A stretch of DNA of 64,000 nucleotides from Astrocystis sublimbata. Taxonomy: Eukaryota > Ascomycota > Sordariomycetes > Xylariales > Xylariaceae. Positions 22,745 through 36,282 of the stretch are shown here, one piece after another; position 1 is the first letter of the stretch, and every line of letters begins with the position of its first letter. Both the position numbers and the translations under genes were made by a program. Below the pieces are notes generated by a model. The model made no database searches, was not told the origin of the DNA, and was given only the letters and a program-made list of their open reading frames with translations. The DNA is taken from positions 496,001 through 560,000 of the forward strand of contig JAJNNY010000003.1 of the NCBI GenBank assembly GCA_022453515.1, in the 5' to 3' direction.

Positions 22745-24300
22745 ACAGGGGAGTGTTGTTTTGTTTTGTGTTCATGCATCTATCGGTGTTAGTCTCATCG
22801 TCGAACATGTAAAATGCTCGTACAAGCTAGAATTGCTGCATAGGCAGGCGTTTGGTGGACAGGATACTCATTTGCTTTCAGCACCCAGCATCCAGCACAG
22901 GGAACAGTTCGTTTCTTGCAAGCTTGAAATTCATTTGTTTGGGGGACTCTGGACGGTTTGCGTATCGTCCGGGTTACGCGTGATACCAGATATTGGCGCT
23001 TTTCATATAATCATGCTGCCTTTACGGCTCAAAATTGATGCGAAACCCCAGCATATCCTCAGGCATTTCAAAAGTTGTTCCTGTTCGTTGGTTCCTAGGC
23101 AACCTAACCTACTCTTATCTTGATAGTAAGTGATTTAATATATCCCTGTGATTACCTATACCTGGTGAATGGTATGACGATGTACGTCACCTAGAATAAA
23201 TGTAGATATTATGGCCTACCCAATTGCGGTTGAAGTATTGTAAGTATTATGTTACTTACCAATGCGACCATTTAGGTTGTCTTATTTAAGGAGGACAACT
23301 GCCCCAATTGTCTACAGCCAATCATGTCGTCCATGGAGCGAGATACAGCAGTACCTGTTGGTGGAGCCTGGTCGCACCATGTAGTTCAATTGCGCTAGTC
23401 CTAAATAGGACACTCGTCGTGGGTACTTATGCCTGATGTTGAGGAGTGTATGTCCATTCAATCAAGTTCTCTTTCAAAGGATGCAACAGTGAATGTTGGA
23501 TGAAAGTGTCAGAATTTGTAGATGTTGTGTTCCTAATGACCTGTGGCGAGGAGAAATAACTCACCAGCAGGTACTCAGTGGAGGATTTACACGGATAGTT
23601 CACCTCGACCAATAAGAGCACTTGATAATCAAAAGAATAGGGTCCCCCAGCCTAGGCAATAAGGAGCATGACAAGGTAATAGACTTGAGGAAAAAAGGGA
23701 AAGACGAAAAAAAAGGAAAGAAAGAAAGAAGAGGTGGAAAGTGCTACATCCATTCCAGGTTATTGGCCTACAAACATTGTTTCGCACGAGGAAGGCACCA
23801 CCATACACCACCCCTTTCATTCCCTCACGACTGCCACTCGCATAACCCGACCAACCTCTCTCATCCGCAATTGATCGGTTTCGTTTCTCCTCCACTGCCT
23901 CGCTTTTGTTTGTTGTGGTTACTCAAGTTCAAGTGGGATGCCTTCAACCCGCAGACTAGCTGAAGCCCCCACACATTGATCGTTCAGCGCCGGTCCTATC
24001 TGCGTCAATTAGCAGGTACCTCTCTTGCGACCAGCTTCGCCTGTTTCATCACGATTCCTTCTTCCATGGGCCCCAGACTTTCGCCTCAAAGTTCCAATCA
24101 CAAGAGCCACAGACTGTCCCTATGGCTCCCAACGGTGCAAACAAGAGCAATCAGCTCGCGCGCAACATGCCTGATTGCAGTAAATTGATCCCAGTATGTG
24201 AGCAAACCAGCACCCTCAATTCCGTGTGCTTTTCTCAGTGACTGGCCCTGAGCTCTCAAGATCCATTTACTGAGTGAGGTGATAGGACGTATTTGGTGCA
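22745..24300. other. Intergenic region with purine-rich tract
   Basis: Contains a strongly purine-rich stretch at about 23685-23745 (runs of A, GGAAA and GAAA) and a likely long 5' leader for the gene at 24301, with CT-rich and CACAC elements from 23790 on. Open frames here are short and overlap in several phases. No gene supported. Confidence 0.45.
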
Positions 24301-25621
24301 ATGAGCACGCCTCCCCACAGCACCAATGGTAATGCCGTCAGCGCCGCGGGTTCTGACTCGACCTTCGCTGTTCTTGGCGGCGGCGCCTCTGCATTGAACT
24401 ACGAGGACAGCAGCGATCTGAACGCGATCATTCGGAGTCAAATGTTTCAGGATCTCATCGCCTACCGCTACGATTTGGAGTTCTGTCAGACTCAGCTGAC
24501 TACCCAGGACGACCTCAGCCCCCAGGAGCTGCGCACACTGCAGATTCGCATTCTCGACTGTGCTCACAACATTCGACACTGTAAACATCGGATCCAAACT
24601 CTAGACGCTCAAGCTCGTGCTGGGATTGCACCCTATTCCACAGGTGCTATCGGAGGTTCCGGCTCGGGCTCGGGTCTTAGAGCCTACCAGCCAGGAGGCA
24701 CTCCGGTACTCACTGGCAAGAACAAGAAACGGCGAATTAGCAAAGTTGAGCACGATGATGTTGGTAGTACCGTCAATGATGCCAATATTGCAATGCAGCC
24801 GACTGCAGACGACCTGGCGAATGCGGAGGCTGGTGGTGCCGATGATAGCATCGTGGCAGCAAGCACAGACTCGCCAATAGGCAAGGGAGCTTCGCCGGGC
24901 ACATCGACGCCCTCTTTCCAACGTCTCGGGTATTGGGATTGTCGTCTCTGCCGATCCAGGAAGTATATCGAAGCAGGCCCTGACCGAGTCCCTAGTGCGC
25001 CTGTACGTATATCTCCATACTGAAATCCTGTGTAGTTCTGCAATGACTCTTCCCTTGATACCACAGCATTTCCTCGGCTATGACTTGGTCCCTCAGACAC
25101 CTGACCCCCCAGGTCAAGGGAACCTGGTCACCAGTAGGATCTATAAGCAAATGGTGGCTAATATGAGGTTATGTAGTGCAAGTGGCCGCTGAAAGATATC
25201 TCAAAGATGATCAACCATTTCCTCGACCTGCACACGGAGCATGCGCCCCATGAGAGATGCAACGAACTTGGTGATGCGCTGGCGCGGAACCGTAAGATCT
25301 CACCCCTCTTTCGTTGTTTGGGTTTTCTCTCCAAACGTTTCCCAGCCCCCCTAACCCTATCTGCAAGTCCACATTCATGGACAAGGGAAACCCATATTAT
25401 GTGCTTGAAGATAATATGGCAAGAGAGTGCTAACATGTCGAACAGGCGGGCCTTTTGAGTACTGGCTCACCCGGACTAAGAGCCAAGATATTGAAAACAC
25501 AAGCCTCATCGATGACTATGTTCGGATGCTGCAGGGAGGCTCGCTGCCCGATGCAATGCGAGGGCTTCTCCGTGCTGCCACAATGTTTCCCAACACTGTC
25601 TCGAATTCATATAAGAAATAA
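24301..25621 (+). CDS. Conserved fungal protein with N-terminal helical domain and putative zinc knuckle (330 aa)
   Basis: Exons 24301-25002, 25177-25291 and 25446-25621 join in frame to 330 residues. Residues 35-105 form a Gln/Arg-rich helical block (IIRSQMFQDLIAYRYDLEFC ... CAHNIRHCKHRIQ), then a Gly/Ser linker and a basic NKKRRISK patch that could be a nuclear signal. The C-terminal part begins WDCRLCRSRKY with Cys214 and Cys217, continues with Cys235 and two histidines (His248, His253), which could chelate zinc, and ends in GPFEYWLTRT plus a helical tail. I recall this as a domain combination widespread in Pezizomycotina but without an established function, so no role is assigned. An alternative acceptor inside intron 1 would give a shorter form (see findings). 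Confidence 0.72.
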
Positions 25622-28261
25622 TTGCCCAGGCACATCTTCTCACCGCCCTGGAAACAGGGGGCTTTCCGCCGTGCCTGGCTCAATCTTAGGCACACATTGC
25701 TAAACAACTCGTAATGGCTTTGACACATTGTTGCGGACTGACCTCTTACGGAACGGCAGGGGCATATAAGAGTTACTAACCACTCGAAGCTGGACGCCAA
25801 GGTGGCACATGTCCCAACCAGTATCTCAAGCATCTCAAGCCCGCCTGACTTAATTTTTCTACTAGCCTCAAAATGTAACTTGATTGGGACGCATGAAGAG
25901 CATCTCAAATTTAAGTTATCTGTATACTACGGTGTAAAAGGACAGACAATATCAAATCGTTGACATACTAGGGGTTTAATAATTTGACACGTTTACGTGT
26001 ATCGCATTCATTTTCTGATAGTCGGAAAAGTGCGCTTTGTTCAGCAAAGAGCAAATACAGCGGTGTCGCGATACGTGTTCTGTTCATATTATCATCTCTC
26101 CCCTGTTTGAAGGGCAGGTAGCATTGATGAAACCAAAATTGAAACAGAAGTGGTGAATGCAAGTGAAACCCGACCTTCACCTTGAGGCGAGGCTCAGATC
26201 GTGTTGTTGCCCGTTCACGGAGCAGAACCAGCTTATCATGGCGGTCTGTGGGCTTTGTGGCCGTAGTTGGTCATATTGACGAGGCAAATTGTATAGAGAC
26301 ATGAGCTCTGTCGCTGTGTTGCTATTGTTGTTCGGCGTGATGTAGCAGGGTAGAGATAGAAGGGTGCTGTGCGGGGAGACCGCGAAGTCTGTGAAAGTCA
26401 TTGTTTGCCCAGGTCGTAGTTGAATGCAACACCTTTTGCTCGCACTGCTCCCTAGATGAATGTTCAGACTGTTCCGCATGGAATTCGGGCGAACCGCAAC
26501 CTTTCAGATCCTCGACCACGTCATGAGTGACGCCCAGGGGTGATGGCCATACTTGGGTAGCATCTGGCTTGCGAATGATCATGGCTTCAAGCCTGGTATG
26601 TGCTTGTGTGTGCACTGCGTAGAAATTCATACGGCGGTGTAGTAAGAATATCTGTCGCTCTTACTACACATTTGACGCCATGAGTTGGCAGCGACGAGTC
26701 CTGGTGGCGCCATGTTCATCTTTGCGGATGGGGTTTTTCTCTTCCCAATTGCCCCTCTGCTACTCCGGAAACCCGGATGCGGTCTGTTTACTTGCACCAG
26801 ATACTGCCCGAATGCTATCGCACGACGTTTCCGAGTGGTTTTTGGGTGCATGCTGGCTTAGACGTGCATGAGGTATCGTAAATGTGAGCCTTGGGCAGCG
26901 TCGTCTCCCATAATTACTGCTATCAGGCTCCTTGAATTCTTCGGCTCATTACCTTATTGGAGAGGACGAAGCCACGATTGCGACGAATTGCGCCCAGTCA
27001 AAACGTTGGTGATTTGGGCGGTTGGTCGAAGCCGACGTCAACATGGTCGGAGAAGGTTATCCGTTGAAACCGGTCAGCGGCAAACACAAAGTGGAACATG
27101 TTTCTCGGAAATAAGCTTCTCAAATTCGGTGAGCTATGTCTCTAAACCTTCATCTGGAATTTGTTACGCCCGCGACGTGCCGCAATGCGACGCACCTCAC
27201 GTGGTCCAGCCGCCACAGGCCGTGGACTCGTGATCTGTTAATTTTGCAGTACGTACGTGCGCCAGTCCCGATAAAGGCGACGCCGCTATTGCAAATGCTG
27301 GCCGGTTGGACTATTCGGGAAAGCAGCCAAGACTGGAACCTCCGGCCCTGTAACCGCGTCCGCTTTCATTCATAGACTCGTTTGGCACTCGGTAAACGCT
27401 ACTGCGGATCACGGAACCCTACGACAAGAAGACAAGGAGCGCAGCGGCACACGATCCTTTGACAGATTGGCTACACCTTGATGTTGGTAAGGGGATCTCG
27501 GCAAGCAACGGCACTATCCCTCGATTACTGTATGATAGCAAACCCGGCTTCGATTAGGGAGCACCACGTTGAGGTGAACTCCGGTTCTCGTGCTTTGAAA
27601 TCCCCCTCATTGGTACATCGGTGGACAGTACCTTTGGCGGAAATCGGAACTGATGGAGACTGAGAAGAAAAAGGGTTTAAGAAGCTTCTGCTACTCGATT
27701 GTGCATGATACTAATATGATAGGTCAGCACTCACCTGAGGTATCTATCGAAGGGGATCGCGAGACCTTGTGCGGTCCCTACCCCAGACTCCTGCAGCAGG
27801 TCTTCGCCTGTTAGCACGGGGCGGGGTGTCTTTGAACACAACAACGGGAAGCTCGTTGATTGGGCGCGAGATAGGCGATCTGGACTTCCCCCTGGTGCTC
27901 AATGTGGCTGCAAGTTGACACAGTTAAGATCGCCAGCGGATGGCCTAACATGGCAACCCGCCGGTTGTTCATAGGATAGCTATCCGACCCTACTGTACCA
28001 AGCCTGGCAAGCCTATCAACAATTGACTACAGATCGCCACTTGAACAAAGGAGCAGCAAAAGTTTCGGTAGGCACCGAAAGAAGGATACTGGAGGAAAAT
28101 TCGGTTTTGTCTCAAGCGAAGCGCAAAAATGATTGCTTCCATCTGGTTTCCGGACGAAGTATAACAGTCAACTCCCGCTGCTCAAATAACCTGAGATTGA
28201 TCTTGGTACCTCTCTAGACCATCGCGAGGATACTGTGCTTGTCTATAGTTATCATCCCATC
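25622..28261. other. Intergenic region of 2.6 kb
   Basis: Only short open frames (about 60-130 codons, overlapping on both strands at 25516-25908, 26177-26630, 26868-27233 and 27478-27663), with no domain, signal peptide or intron pattern. I see no repeat or RNA gene. The last 300 bases are presumably the promoter of the dehydrogenase at 28262. Confidence 0.45.
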
Positions 28262-29913
28262 ATGAACGGTACATATACAAACGGCCATGCCAATGGCCAC
28301 ATAAATGGATATACCAACGGCTGCACAAACGGTCACATCGATGGTGAAGCCGACAAGTACAGGAATCCATCTCTCCAGGTCACGGAAGACCACAGGATAA
28401 AACTTGTGGACGCCCCGGTAGAGGAACCTGGTGTCGGAGAGGTTATTTTGCATGTAAAATGCTCTGGGATTTGCGGGTAAGTTCACCAGATGTTGGGACT
28501 CAACATGTTATGGCAGTAACTAATCTAGCCGTCTTAGATCCGACATGCACCTTTGGAAGTCCGGGCGGATAGGGTCTCTTGAGGTCAAGGGTGACTGTAT
28601 CTTGGGCCATGAAGCTGCTGGTGTTGTTCTTAAGTGTGGAGAGGGTGTGACAAATGTCAACCCGGGTGAGTTGGTTGCGGACACCTTGTCAATTGACCAG
28701 ACTCGTTGATATCAGCAAGTTGACCTGTTACTGACATACCCTTAGGCGACAGAGTTGGCATTGAGCCGCAAGAGCCATGTGAACAGTGTTTTCTCTGCAT
28801 GGAGGGTCGATACAATCTCTGCGACAATGTGAAGTTCTCAGGTATCTGGCCATATAACGGGACTATTCAGAGATTCAAGTGCCATCCAGCTAAGTGGCTT
28901 TACAAGTAAGTCGGTCATGTAATGCCGATTGTCGTTGGGGAGGGCAGACTGGCTGATGAGATTATTAGGATCCCAGATAACCTGACATATTCTGAGGGAG
29001 CTCTACTTGAACCTCTCAGTGTCATTCTTCACGGTATCAATGGCGCGAATATTCGGCTTGGGCGACCTGCGCTTGTCTGCGGCGCTGGGCCTATTGGCCT
29101 TGTTGCACTTGCTGCCGCTCGTGCTTCTGGAGCGCATCCTCTGGTCATCACCGATATAAACGCATCGCGTTTGAAGTTTGCTAGTAGGTACTATTCTCTC
29201 TCAGATCTCGCTTTTGGCAAACTCGATGCCCTCATCTACAGTTATTGGCGAATGTTAACAGGGTGTGCAGAAGAGTTTGTGCCGCACTGCCAAACATATC
29301 AAATGAACACTAAGTTGAGTGCCGAGGAAAACGCGAGGGAGATCCGAAAACTTTACGGTGACGACGAGTATTCCCAGCCGCCTTCGGTCATGGAATGTAC
29401 AGGCGTTGAAAGTAGTGTGTGTACCGCAGCTTACAGTGTTCGGAGGGGAGGCACCCTCAGTAAGTCAAAAGTTCTTTTCCTCCTTGAGACGTTTGTCTCG
29501 GAGTTCATTCATCACTTCGTAAGAGAATCATTAATATCTAACCATTTTTCACAATAGTGGTCATTGGCGTGGGTCGACCCGTCATGAATAACATCCCATT
29601 CATGCATTTGTCGCTAGCAGAGGTAAGCAGACATGCAGCATATCTACCACGCCCAACTTTGTACTATTCATTGCTGCCATCATGAACATCAAATTAACAC
29701 ATCCTACAGATCGACCTCAAGTTTATAAATCGCTACCGAGACACCTGGCCGGCGGCCATTCAATGTCTCAGTGGCGGCATCGTGGATCTCAATAAGCTGG
29801 TGACGCATAAGTTCCCACTAGAGAAGGCAATCGAAGCATTTGAGTTGAACGCCGATGCCAGCCAGCATAGCATCAAGATTCATATCATGGACGAAGTGGA
29901 TGCCAGCCTGTAA
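28262..29913 (+). CDS. Zinc-dependent medium-chain polyol dehydrogenase, L-arabinitol 4-dehydrogenase type (391 aa)
   Basis: Seven exons (28262-28476, 28538-28665, 28746-28905, 28969-29183, 29271-29459, 29558-29622, 29710-29913) give 391 residues. After an Asn-Gly-rich 27-residue extension comes a GroES-like domain with catalytic-zinc ligands Cys71 (SGICGSD), His96-Glu97 (LGHEAAG) and structural-zinc cysteines 126, 129, 132 and 140 (CEQCFLCMEGRYNLC). The Rossmann segment reads GAGPIGL followed by the ITDI turn whose acidic residue favours NAD. The RYRDTWPAAI and FPLEKAIEAFE motifs near the end are typical of fungal L-arabinitol and sorbitol/xylitol dehydrogenases. It should oxidise a pentitol or hexitol in the cytosol. 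Exact polyol preference cannot be read from the sequence. Confidence 0.88.
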
Positions 29914-32069
29914 GAAAATGAAGCAAAGCCACGTTGGATGATGAAAACGTCATGTCGCGTCTCGGAGACAATACGATACGTGTTATAGGAAGTCAATATT
30001 TTGTATCTCCATCATCACACTTGGTGAGCTACGAATGTCATTCCTAATGATGCAAGCATTGCCAATTTGCCTGGGACACTGCGGGCTGCGGCCCAGTGCA
30101 TCGTTGTGTTTCGTCCCAATTCATCTCTTCAAGGTTGTTGCATATTCTGGAGTCCGTACTCATGCGCGGAGAATCCGAGACATGCACGGACCGGCGCACC
30201 AGAACGCATGGGGAAAACACACGCCTCCGAACGTCGACGCACGGCTTATACACACTACTTACTATATTCAGGTCCTAGTAGGTACCGAGGGCATCGACGT
30301 GTCTGCTGCTGAAATGTGATTGTAAATGGAGCTTCCTTGCATAAAAACGATGATGGTATTAGTTGTATACATTACAGTGATTATATCGTCAGTGTCCACT
30401 CCCGAGTCGTTCACCACTGCATCTGCTGATTATCTCCCTCGGTGCCGTAGGGTTGGCCTTCGGCACCGAGAGAGAAGCCCGAAAACCGGCGGCTCAAAAG
30501 GCCGGGCAGTGCCTGGAGCCTTGACCTTGCTGTCAGCGAGTTAAGCTCTGTTTGAGTGGCAAAGATCACCAAAAGATCCAAGTCGACTATTTCCCAATTT
30601 GTCGGGCAGTCCATGTCACGTTGCTCATTGTTTCGTTGCATACTTAGGTATACACGGGCATGCCGAGGGAGGAAGCGGCCTCCTTTTGAGGGCTTACTGC
30701 GTATCACGGGAGGCATGGCCCATTCTAGGGCAAGCCATGTGAGGATGAATGGTCTCTCCCCGTGTAATCGCCATTATAATCAGCTAGGTAACTTATCTAG
30801 TAGGTTGGATTGGAGTTCAGATCATTATGGTCTGGTCATTGGGTAGTCTTGTCAGTCGGGGTGAATCGCTCCAATACTACCCTGGTAATGATCAATCATC
30901 ACGGTTTTCATCTATTCTAAGCTATCTTCGTCGCTGATCCGGCCAAGACCTCGAGGCTGAGAGTCTGCCTAGTTCTCATGATGCTGCACCCAAGTCAGCT
31001 TTCGCGTGGTTCGGTGACACAGTGCAGCCCTGGTGCTGCAGCGCTAAAAGTTCCTTTATTGCATCACTCCCCAATATCGACTATTGCTTCTACAACCGAA
31101 TGCTTACAGTGCGCTCCTCGCCTGCATTTTCTCGACTGGCATACACCTCGTTCGTAATTCAGGTCCATGTTTATGTAACTAGGCCGTCGAAGTAACCGGA
31201 ATGGGAGGCGGTGGTTCTAATTTCCCGATGCCGAGGCACCTCTGGATCATCAAAGGTGGGATCAAATTGGTCTACAACATGTAAAATGCAGATGAACTGG
31301 AAGAGATTTTATGCCCCATCAACATTATCTTAGAAGCCCAGCCGACATGGGCAGACTGGTGCATAAGATTACCGTCTCGCGGATGGGAGATAATTATTAT
31401 AATTAGGGATTGACTATTGCATCTTGATAATAGGATCGCTGGGCTTTAAGCAACTTTGAAGACCGCATTCTTGTTGTCATTGGATGGTGTAGGTTTGAAT
31501 CACAGGTCATCATTCTCGGACTTATGCTAGATTCTGTCTATATGCATGGCACCACTCCGCAACACACTGGACACTGTACTGTAAGTTGTGTTTTTGGATC
31601 TCATCCCCCCACCATGGAGCGGATGCAGTCTACCGTAAAATCTCGTGGCATTATAGATCCCCGTCTTTATTAATAAACATCTTCGTTCCTCGGCACCTCG
31701 GCTTCTGATGGAAGACACATTCGATCATGATACGGTGAGGCCATGGGAATCTGACGTAGATTGTTATTGTCATTCTCTTCCCTCAGATTGATTGCATGAA
31801 TATTTCTGTAGTATCCTATGATTCTCGATAAACACAATAACGAAAATAAACCCGAAGAAGTCATCGAGCGTAATTGAAAGATAGGCTTGCCTATAGCTAC
31901 GTGCGGCATCCTAATGGGGATAGTGATCACCAGCCATACATGCTTCGTAAAACAATCTGTTGATTAATGGCGTACCCTTGCATGCATGTGTCCAGTTGTG
32001 TGCTCATACTTACCCAGTACTAGAGCTGCTGCTCGTGAAAAGTTTAGGCCGAAGTGGCGAGTATACACT
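29914..32069. other. Intergenic region of about 2.2 kb
   Basis: No gene supported. Frames at 30035-30319, 30411-30716 (minus), 30556-30846 and 31670-31930 (minus) overlap one another and have no family signature. A 27-codon frame at about 31201-31281 begins MGGGG and is too short to judge. Confidence 0.45.
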
Positions 32070-32219
32070 TTTATAAGACAGAGACAAACTTCCCACTCGC
32101 TCGTTTCTGCATCTGCCTCCAACCGAAGCCCGTACGATGGATTCCTTCTTTTTGCCTTAAACAACTGAAAGATTTGTATCTCGACTGAGCAGCAACTTTA
32201 TTCTATCAGTCGTTCTACA
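32070..32219 (+). promoter_or_regulatory. Promoter and leader of the multicopper oxidase gene
   Basis: TTTTATAAGA at about 32068-32078 is a good TATA box about 150 bases before the ATG at 32220, followed by a pyrimidine- and CA-rich leader. Confidence 0.5.
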
Positions 32220-34262
32220 ATGGCTTGGCCATTACGTTCCTTGCTGTTGTCGGTGATCTCCCTCCGGCTCCTACAGACATGTTCGGCAGCCAGCGTCACT
32301 GTTCACGATAAGTCGTGGCAGCCAGAATATGCCATACATGCGACACTGCAAGACATAACTGTGAACTGCGAACATCGCAACTCGGTTGTTTTGAATGGGA
32401 GTTATCCTGGTCCAACATTGTACTTGAAGGAGGGCCAGACCACATGGATCAGAGCTTACAATGATCTACCTGATAGAAACCTAACACTCGTACGTTCAAC
32501 CCTCTCCGTCATTCTAGCTAGCCTAACGAACTTGGCACTTATAGCACTGGCATGGACTTAGGATGAGAGTAGCTCCGTTCTCCGATGGGACGCCACAAGT
32601 AAGTCAGTGGCCGATTGCGCCAGGAGAATTCTTCGATTACGAGATTCACCCCGAGATCGGCGACGCTGGAACATACTTCTACCATTCTCATGTCGGTTTC
32701 CAAGCCATGACGGCGCACGGTCTCCTGTATGTTGAAGACGCAGGAACCCCACCATATCAGTGGGATGAGGACGTACCAGTCTTTCTGGGCGACTTCTATA
32801 AGAAGAGCGACAAAGAGATAGAGGGCGACCTAGTGGCGTCCCCTTTTAGATGGCCAGGAGAGCCCGACTCTTTGGTTTTCAATGATCGATCGGGCACTCA
32901 TTCCTTCGACAACGCTCCCGACGATTCCTGCAAACCATACATCATCACCATAGACCCCGGGAAGACTTATCGATTCCGCTTCGTAGGCGGGACTACTATA
33001 TCGTTCGTTCAGATCGGCATAGAGGGCCACAAGAACTTGACAATCATAAGCGTGGACGGATATTACACAAAGCCGGCCCAGGTCGACCATATCCAGCTGG
33101 GGGGCGGGCAGCGCTTTGATACACTGATTACTGCGAAGTCGGAAGCTGAGCTTGCCGCTGAAGGCAGAAACCAGTACTGGATTCGATACGAAACCCGTGG
33201 ACGGTCGCCTGGTCTCCACGGATACGCACTCTTGCAGTATACATCTACTGGGTCAAATAGCAAAGCTCGGGGTTTAAAAAATAGAGGTCAGAATGATGCC
33301 AGCCCGCCAGGAAAGAACCCCAGTCATTCCCCCGTCTCACTACCCCCTGATGGCGACCTGACAGGCTGGCTTGAATACACCTTGGAGGAGTTGAATACGC
33401 AGCCGAAGTTCCCTCCCCTCTCAGAGGTTACTCGAACCATATACATCACAGTTGCAGAGAAAGTTGTCGATGGCACCTATGACGGCGGTTCGGTTACTGG
33501 ATCCCTGATCTGGGTGTACGTGTCCCACTCAGCAACGGTTGGCCTGATCTCAAAGCTGATTATTTTAGGAACAACGACCTCACTTGGACCGATAGAGAAT
33601 CAGCCGTTCTTCATTATCAGCCCTATCTCATAGACGCATACTTGACTGGTAAGACGCCTGATTATGCCGTTGCCGTCAAACATCAGGGTTGGGATCCGGC
33701 CACGAAGGCCTTCCCGGCTGAGGTCGGGGAGGTATTGGACATTGTATGGCTCAGCAACTCGGGTCCCACCGGTGTGTTTCAGTACCACCCAATGCACGCC
33801 CACGGCGAGCACTACTGGGACCTCGGATCCGGCAACGGAACTTATGATCCTGTCATCAACGAAGAGCATTTCAAAAACTACACCCCGGCTCGACGAGATA
33901 CTACGATGCTCTTCCGTTATGCCGCCAAAGGCCGAAACGGGGTAACAGCTGGATGGAGGGCATGGCGCATGAGGGTCACCGACGAAAACGTCGGTGCTTG
34001 GCTGATGCACTGCCATATCCTTCATCACATGGTAATGGGTAAGAACAATCTTGCATGCCACTATAGATACCCTACAAAGTCCCGGTCGGACTAACATTGT
34101 GCCATTGTAACAGGTATGTCGACAGCATGGGTATTCGGTGATGCTGCCTCTATTCTACAAAATATCCCAGAACCGTACATCACGGGGTATTTGACTTACC
34201 GCGGAAGCGCATACGGAAACGACTCTTACGACCCTTTGGTACTAACGTACTTTGATGGATGA
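32220..34262 (+). CDS. Secreted multicopper oxidase, ascorbate oxidase/laccase type (619 aa)
   Basis: Exons 32220-32489, 32545-33515, 33569-34038 and 34114-34262 give 619 residues. A signal peptide covers about residues 1-24. All four copper motifs are present: HWHG at 91-94, HSH at 137-139, HPMHAH at 487-492, and HCHILHH at 561-567 with Met572 as the likely axial ligand of the type 1 copper. The HWHGLRMRVAPFSDGTPQVSQWPI stretch continues without the usual break, so the GTAAGT inside it is not used as a donor. This is the ascomycete ascorbate-oxidase-like branch rather than a Fet3 ferroxidase, since no C-terminal membrane helix follows. Such enzymes oxidise phenols or related donors with oxygen outside the cell. 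Substrate not assignable; pigment, lignin-related phenols or metabolite coupling are possibilities. Confidence 0.9.
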
Positions 34263-36280
34263 GGTGATTTGAGGATTAAATTCGCGAACCACGGCACATG
34301 CCATGCCAGCGTTCTTGATACGGGCAAGGGCTCAAGCTCGGCCCGCCAACACAATTTGGAGGCTTTATATTCCGATAGATCTGTGCGCATTTTCCTCTTC
34401 GCGAAGACGACGGCGTTTAGGGGGAATAAAATGAACGCTTTGATACCTTGAAATCAGCATTTACTCTATCTAGACATTATCGTCGAATGTTATTTTAGCA
34501 AATCATCACATTTTTAAATACTTGTCCAGAAGAGTAGGCATGAGCCTACCATTTTTGGTCTTACTTGTAGCGGTGATAATGTGGCATGACGAAGAGCCCG
34601 GGCCTTTGAGAGACAGGCTCGGTGGTGAGGGTCACGTATAAGTACTTTCGGTCGGAGATACACGTATTTCTTTCAAAGGCGTCATCCCGAGCTGGGGGGG
34701 TTTAAGGATGAATATTGTCAGGAATGTTTAGCCCCAGACTTTAGAAAGTCAATGGATGAAAGATATAACTACTCGTAGAGCCTTTTGACCCTTCTACTTG
34801 GTAAAATAGTTCGATCCTAGAAGTTCATATGCGATAGCCGATCGCGATGAAGTTGTGCGTATGCTTCAAGGACTTTGTATCCCTTGGCAATAGCGGAGGG
34901 TGAGCTTACCTAGGTGATGAATTGGTTCGTCGGCACTTTTCACAGCTTCCTTTGCACACCTGATAGCCATTGGCGATGGATTGACCTCGCAAAGCATCGG
35001 GTTCGATACAGCCTAGGCTTGCCCAAGCTCCCCAGACACTTTACCAGGCTACATGCATAGATATCTTGAGAGGGTGTGATCCATGTACGCACTGGACATC
35101 CTTTCCGATCCCGTCTCCGGGGTAAATCCTAATTTGAAGAGAACGCGGCTCACCGAAGTCTACCCTTGCTTCCGCTGTTACAATGCATACCGCCCGCCCC
35201 CTTAGTGGGCCCGCTACTTGATGATGCTATCACCCGATCTCAACGTGGTGGCATCTTGTTGCGTAAACAACGCTCCTTATGAAGTCTTCCAGTCTTCGAG
35301 AAAGATCAATGCGGTATCGATCTTTAGCATGGCATCGTGCGCTTGTCTTGTGAAGTCCTGGCAGCACATCCAGTCTACTATATTTGTCTGTAAAGCGACG
35401 GTGCCAAGGAAATTGATGACTGTTACAGATGGGTTGAATCTGGCTAATCTAGGTTGGCACCCCTCCAATATGCAAGGTGCCAAAAACGATTTCTCAATAC
35501 AGTCAGTCGAATGAAATCACTTACCCTGAACTTGTTGGAGCGGCGCGCTTTTTCCCTGGAGCAGAGATGAGTGAGCAAACACGGGAAAACAAGTAACGTT
35601 GTAGGGATGCTCCATGATTGATGTAAGGAGCAGTCGGTACTAGTCAGTAGGTTCATGACATGGAACTGTGGGCGTGACGGCTTTCGTATAATACAGGGAA
35701 CAACTATAGTCTTCTCCAAGGTGACTAGCTAGATTATTGGCTTTCACCTAAGTGTCCATTTGCCATTTGGTGCCATGCACGCTTTGACCCTAGAGAGGAC
35801 GTCATGTTCAACCACTTGATCCGTGCTTCATCCGGTGGTAGAGATCATTGGTGTACTGAAATCGCTGAGGTAACTCTACCGATTGGCTGAACACCCCAGG
35901 GACAAGCAGACCTCACACCTATGATTTTCGGATATCTGTCATTCGCCAATCCCACGGTCTGATCTCCGTGTCAGACTGCACGCGCATAGGTGGATGGACC
36001 CCTGGAATGCAGGTTTTCCGCTTCTGAAGCTATCCTCAACTATATACACGCCTTCATCTGCTTCAAATTTAACGATATAACTGTCCATTATTCTTATGGC
36101 ATGCGTATCTCCGTTCTTCCCTGCCACCGCGCCTCTGAAGAATTCCAATGTGCTCCCATCCACAGTTGTCGCCAGTATAACTGTAATATTCCAGAGTGTT
36201 GATCATTCTCCTCATATCATTGCTCCAAAAGGTTGAGTTTCTCGCGGCGTCTTCAACTGGCTAGTGACGCCCGTATGGCG
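34263..36280. other. Intergenic region of 2 kb
   Basis: A 74-codon minus frame at 35939-36163 has even, protein-like composition (acidic and hydrophobic residues alternating) and could be a small gene or a relic, but I do not recognise it. A plus frame at 35218-35514 and a minus frame at 35277-35483 overlap and are less convincing. Otherwise nothing seen. Confidence 0.4.
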
Positions 36281-36282
36281 GA

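Noticed and set aside
31201..31281. 27-codon frame beginning MGGGG, reminiscent of a small complex I subunit
   Set aside because: Too short, and the rest does not match; no downstream exon found.
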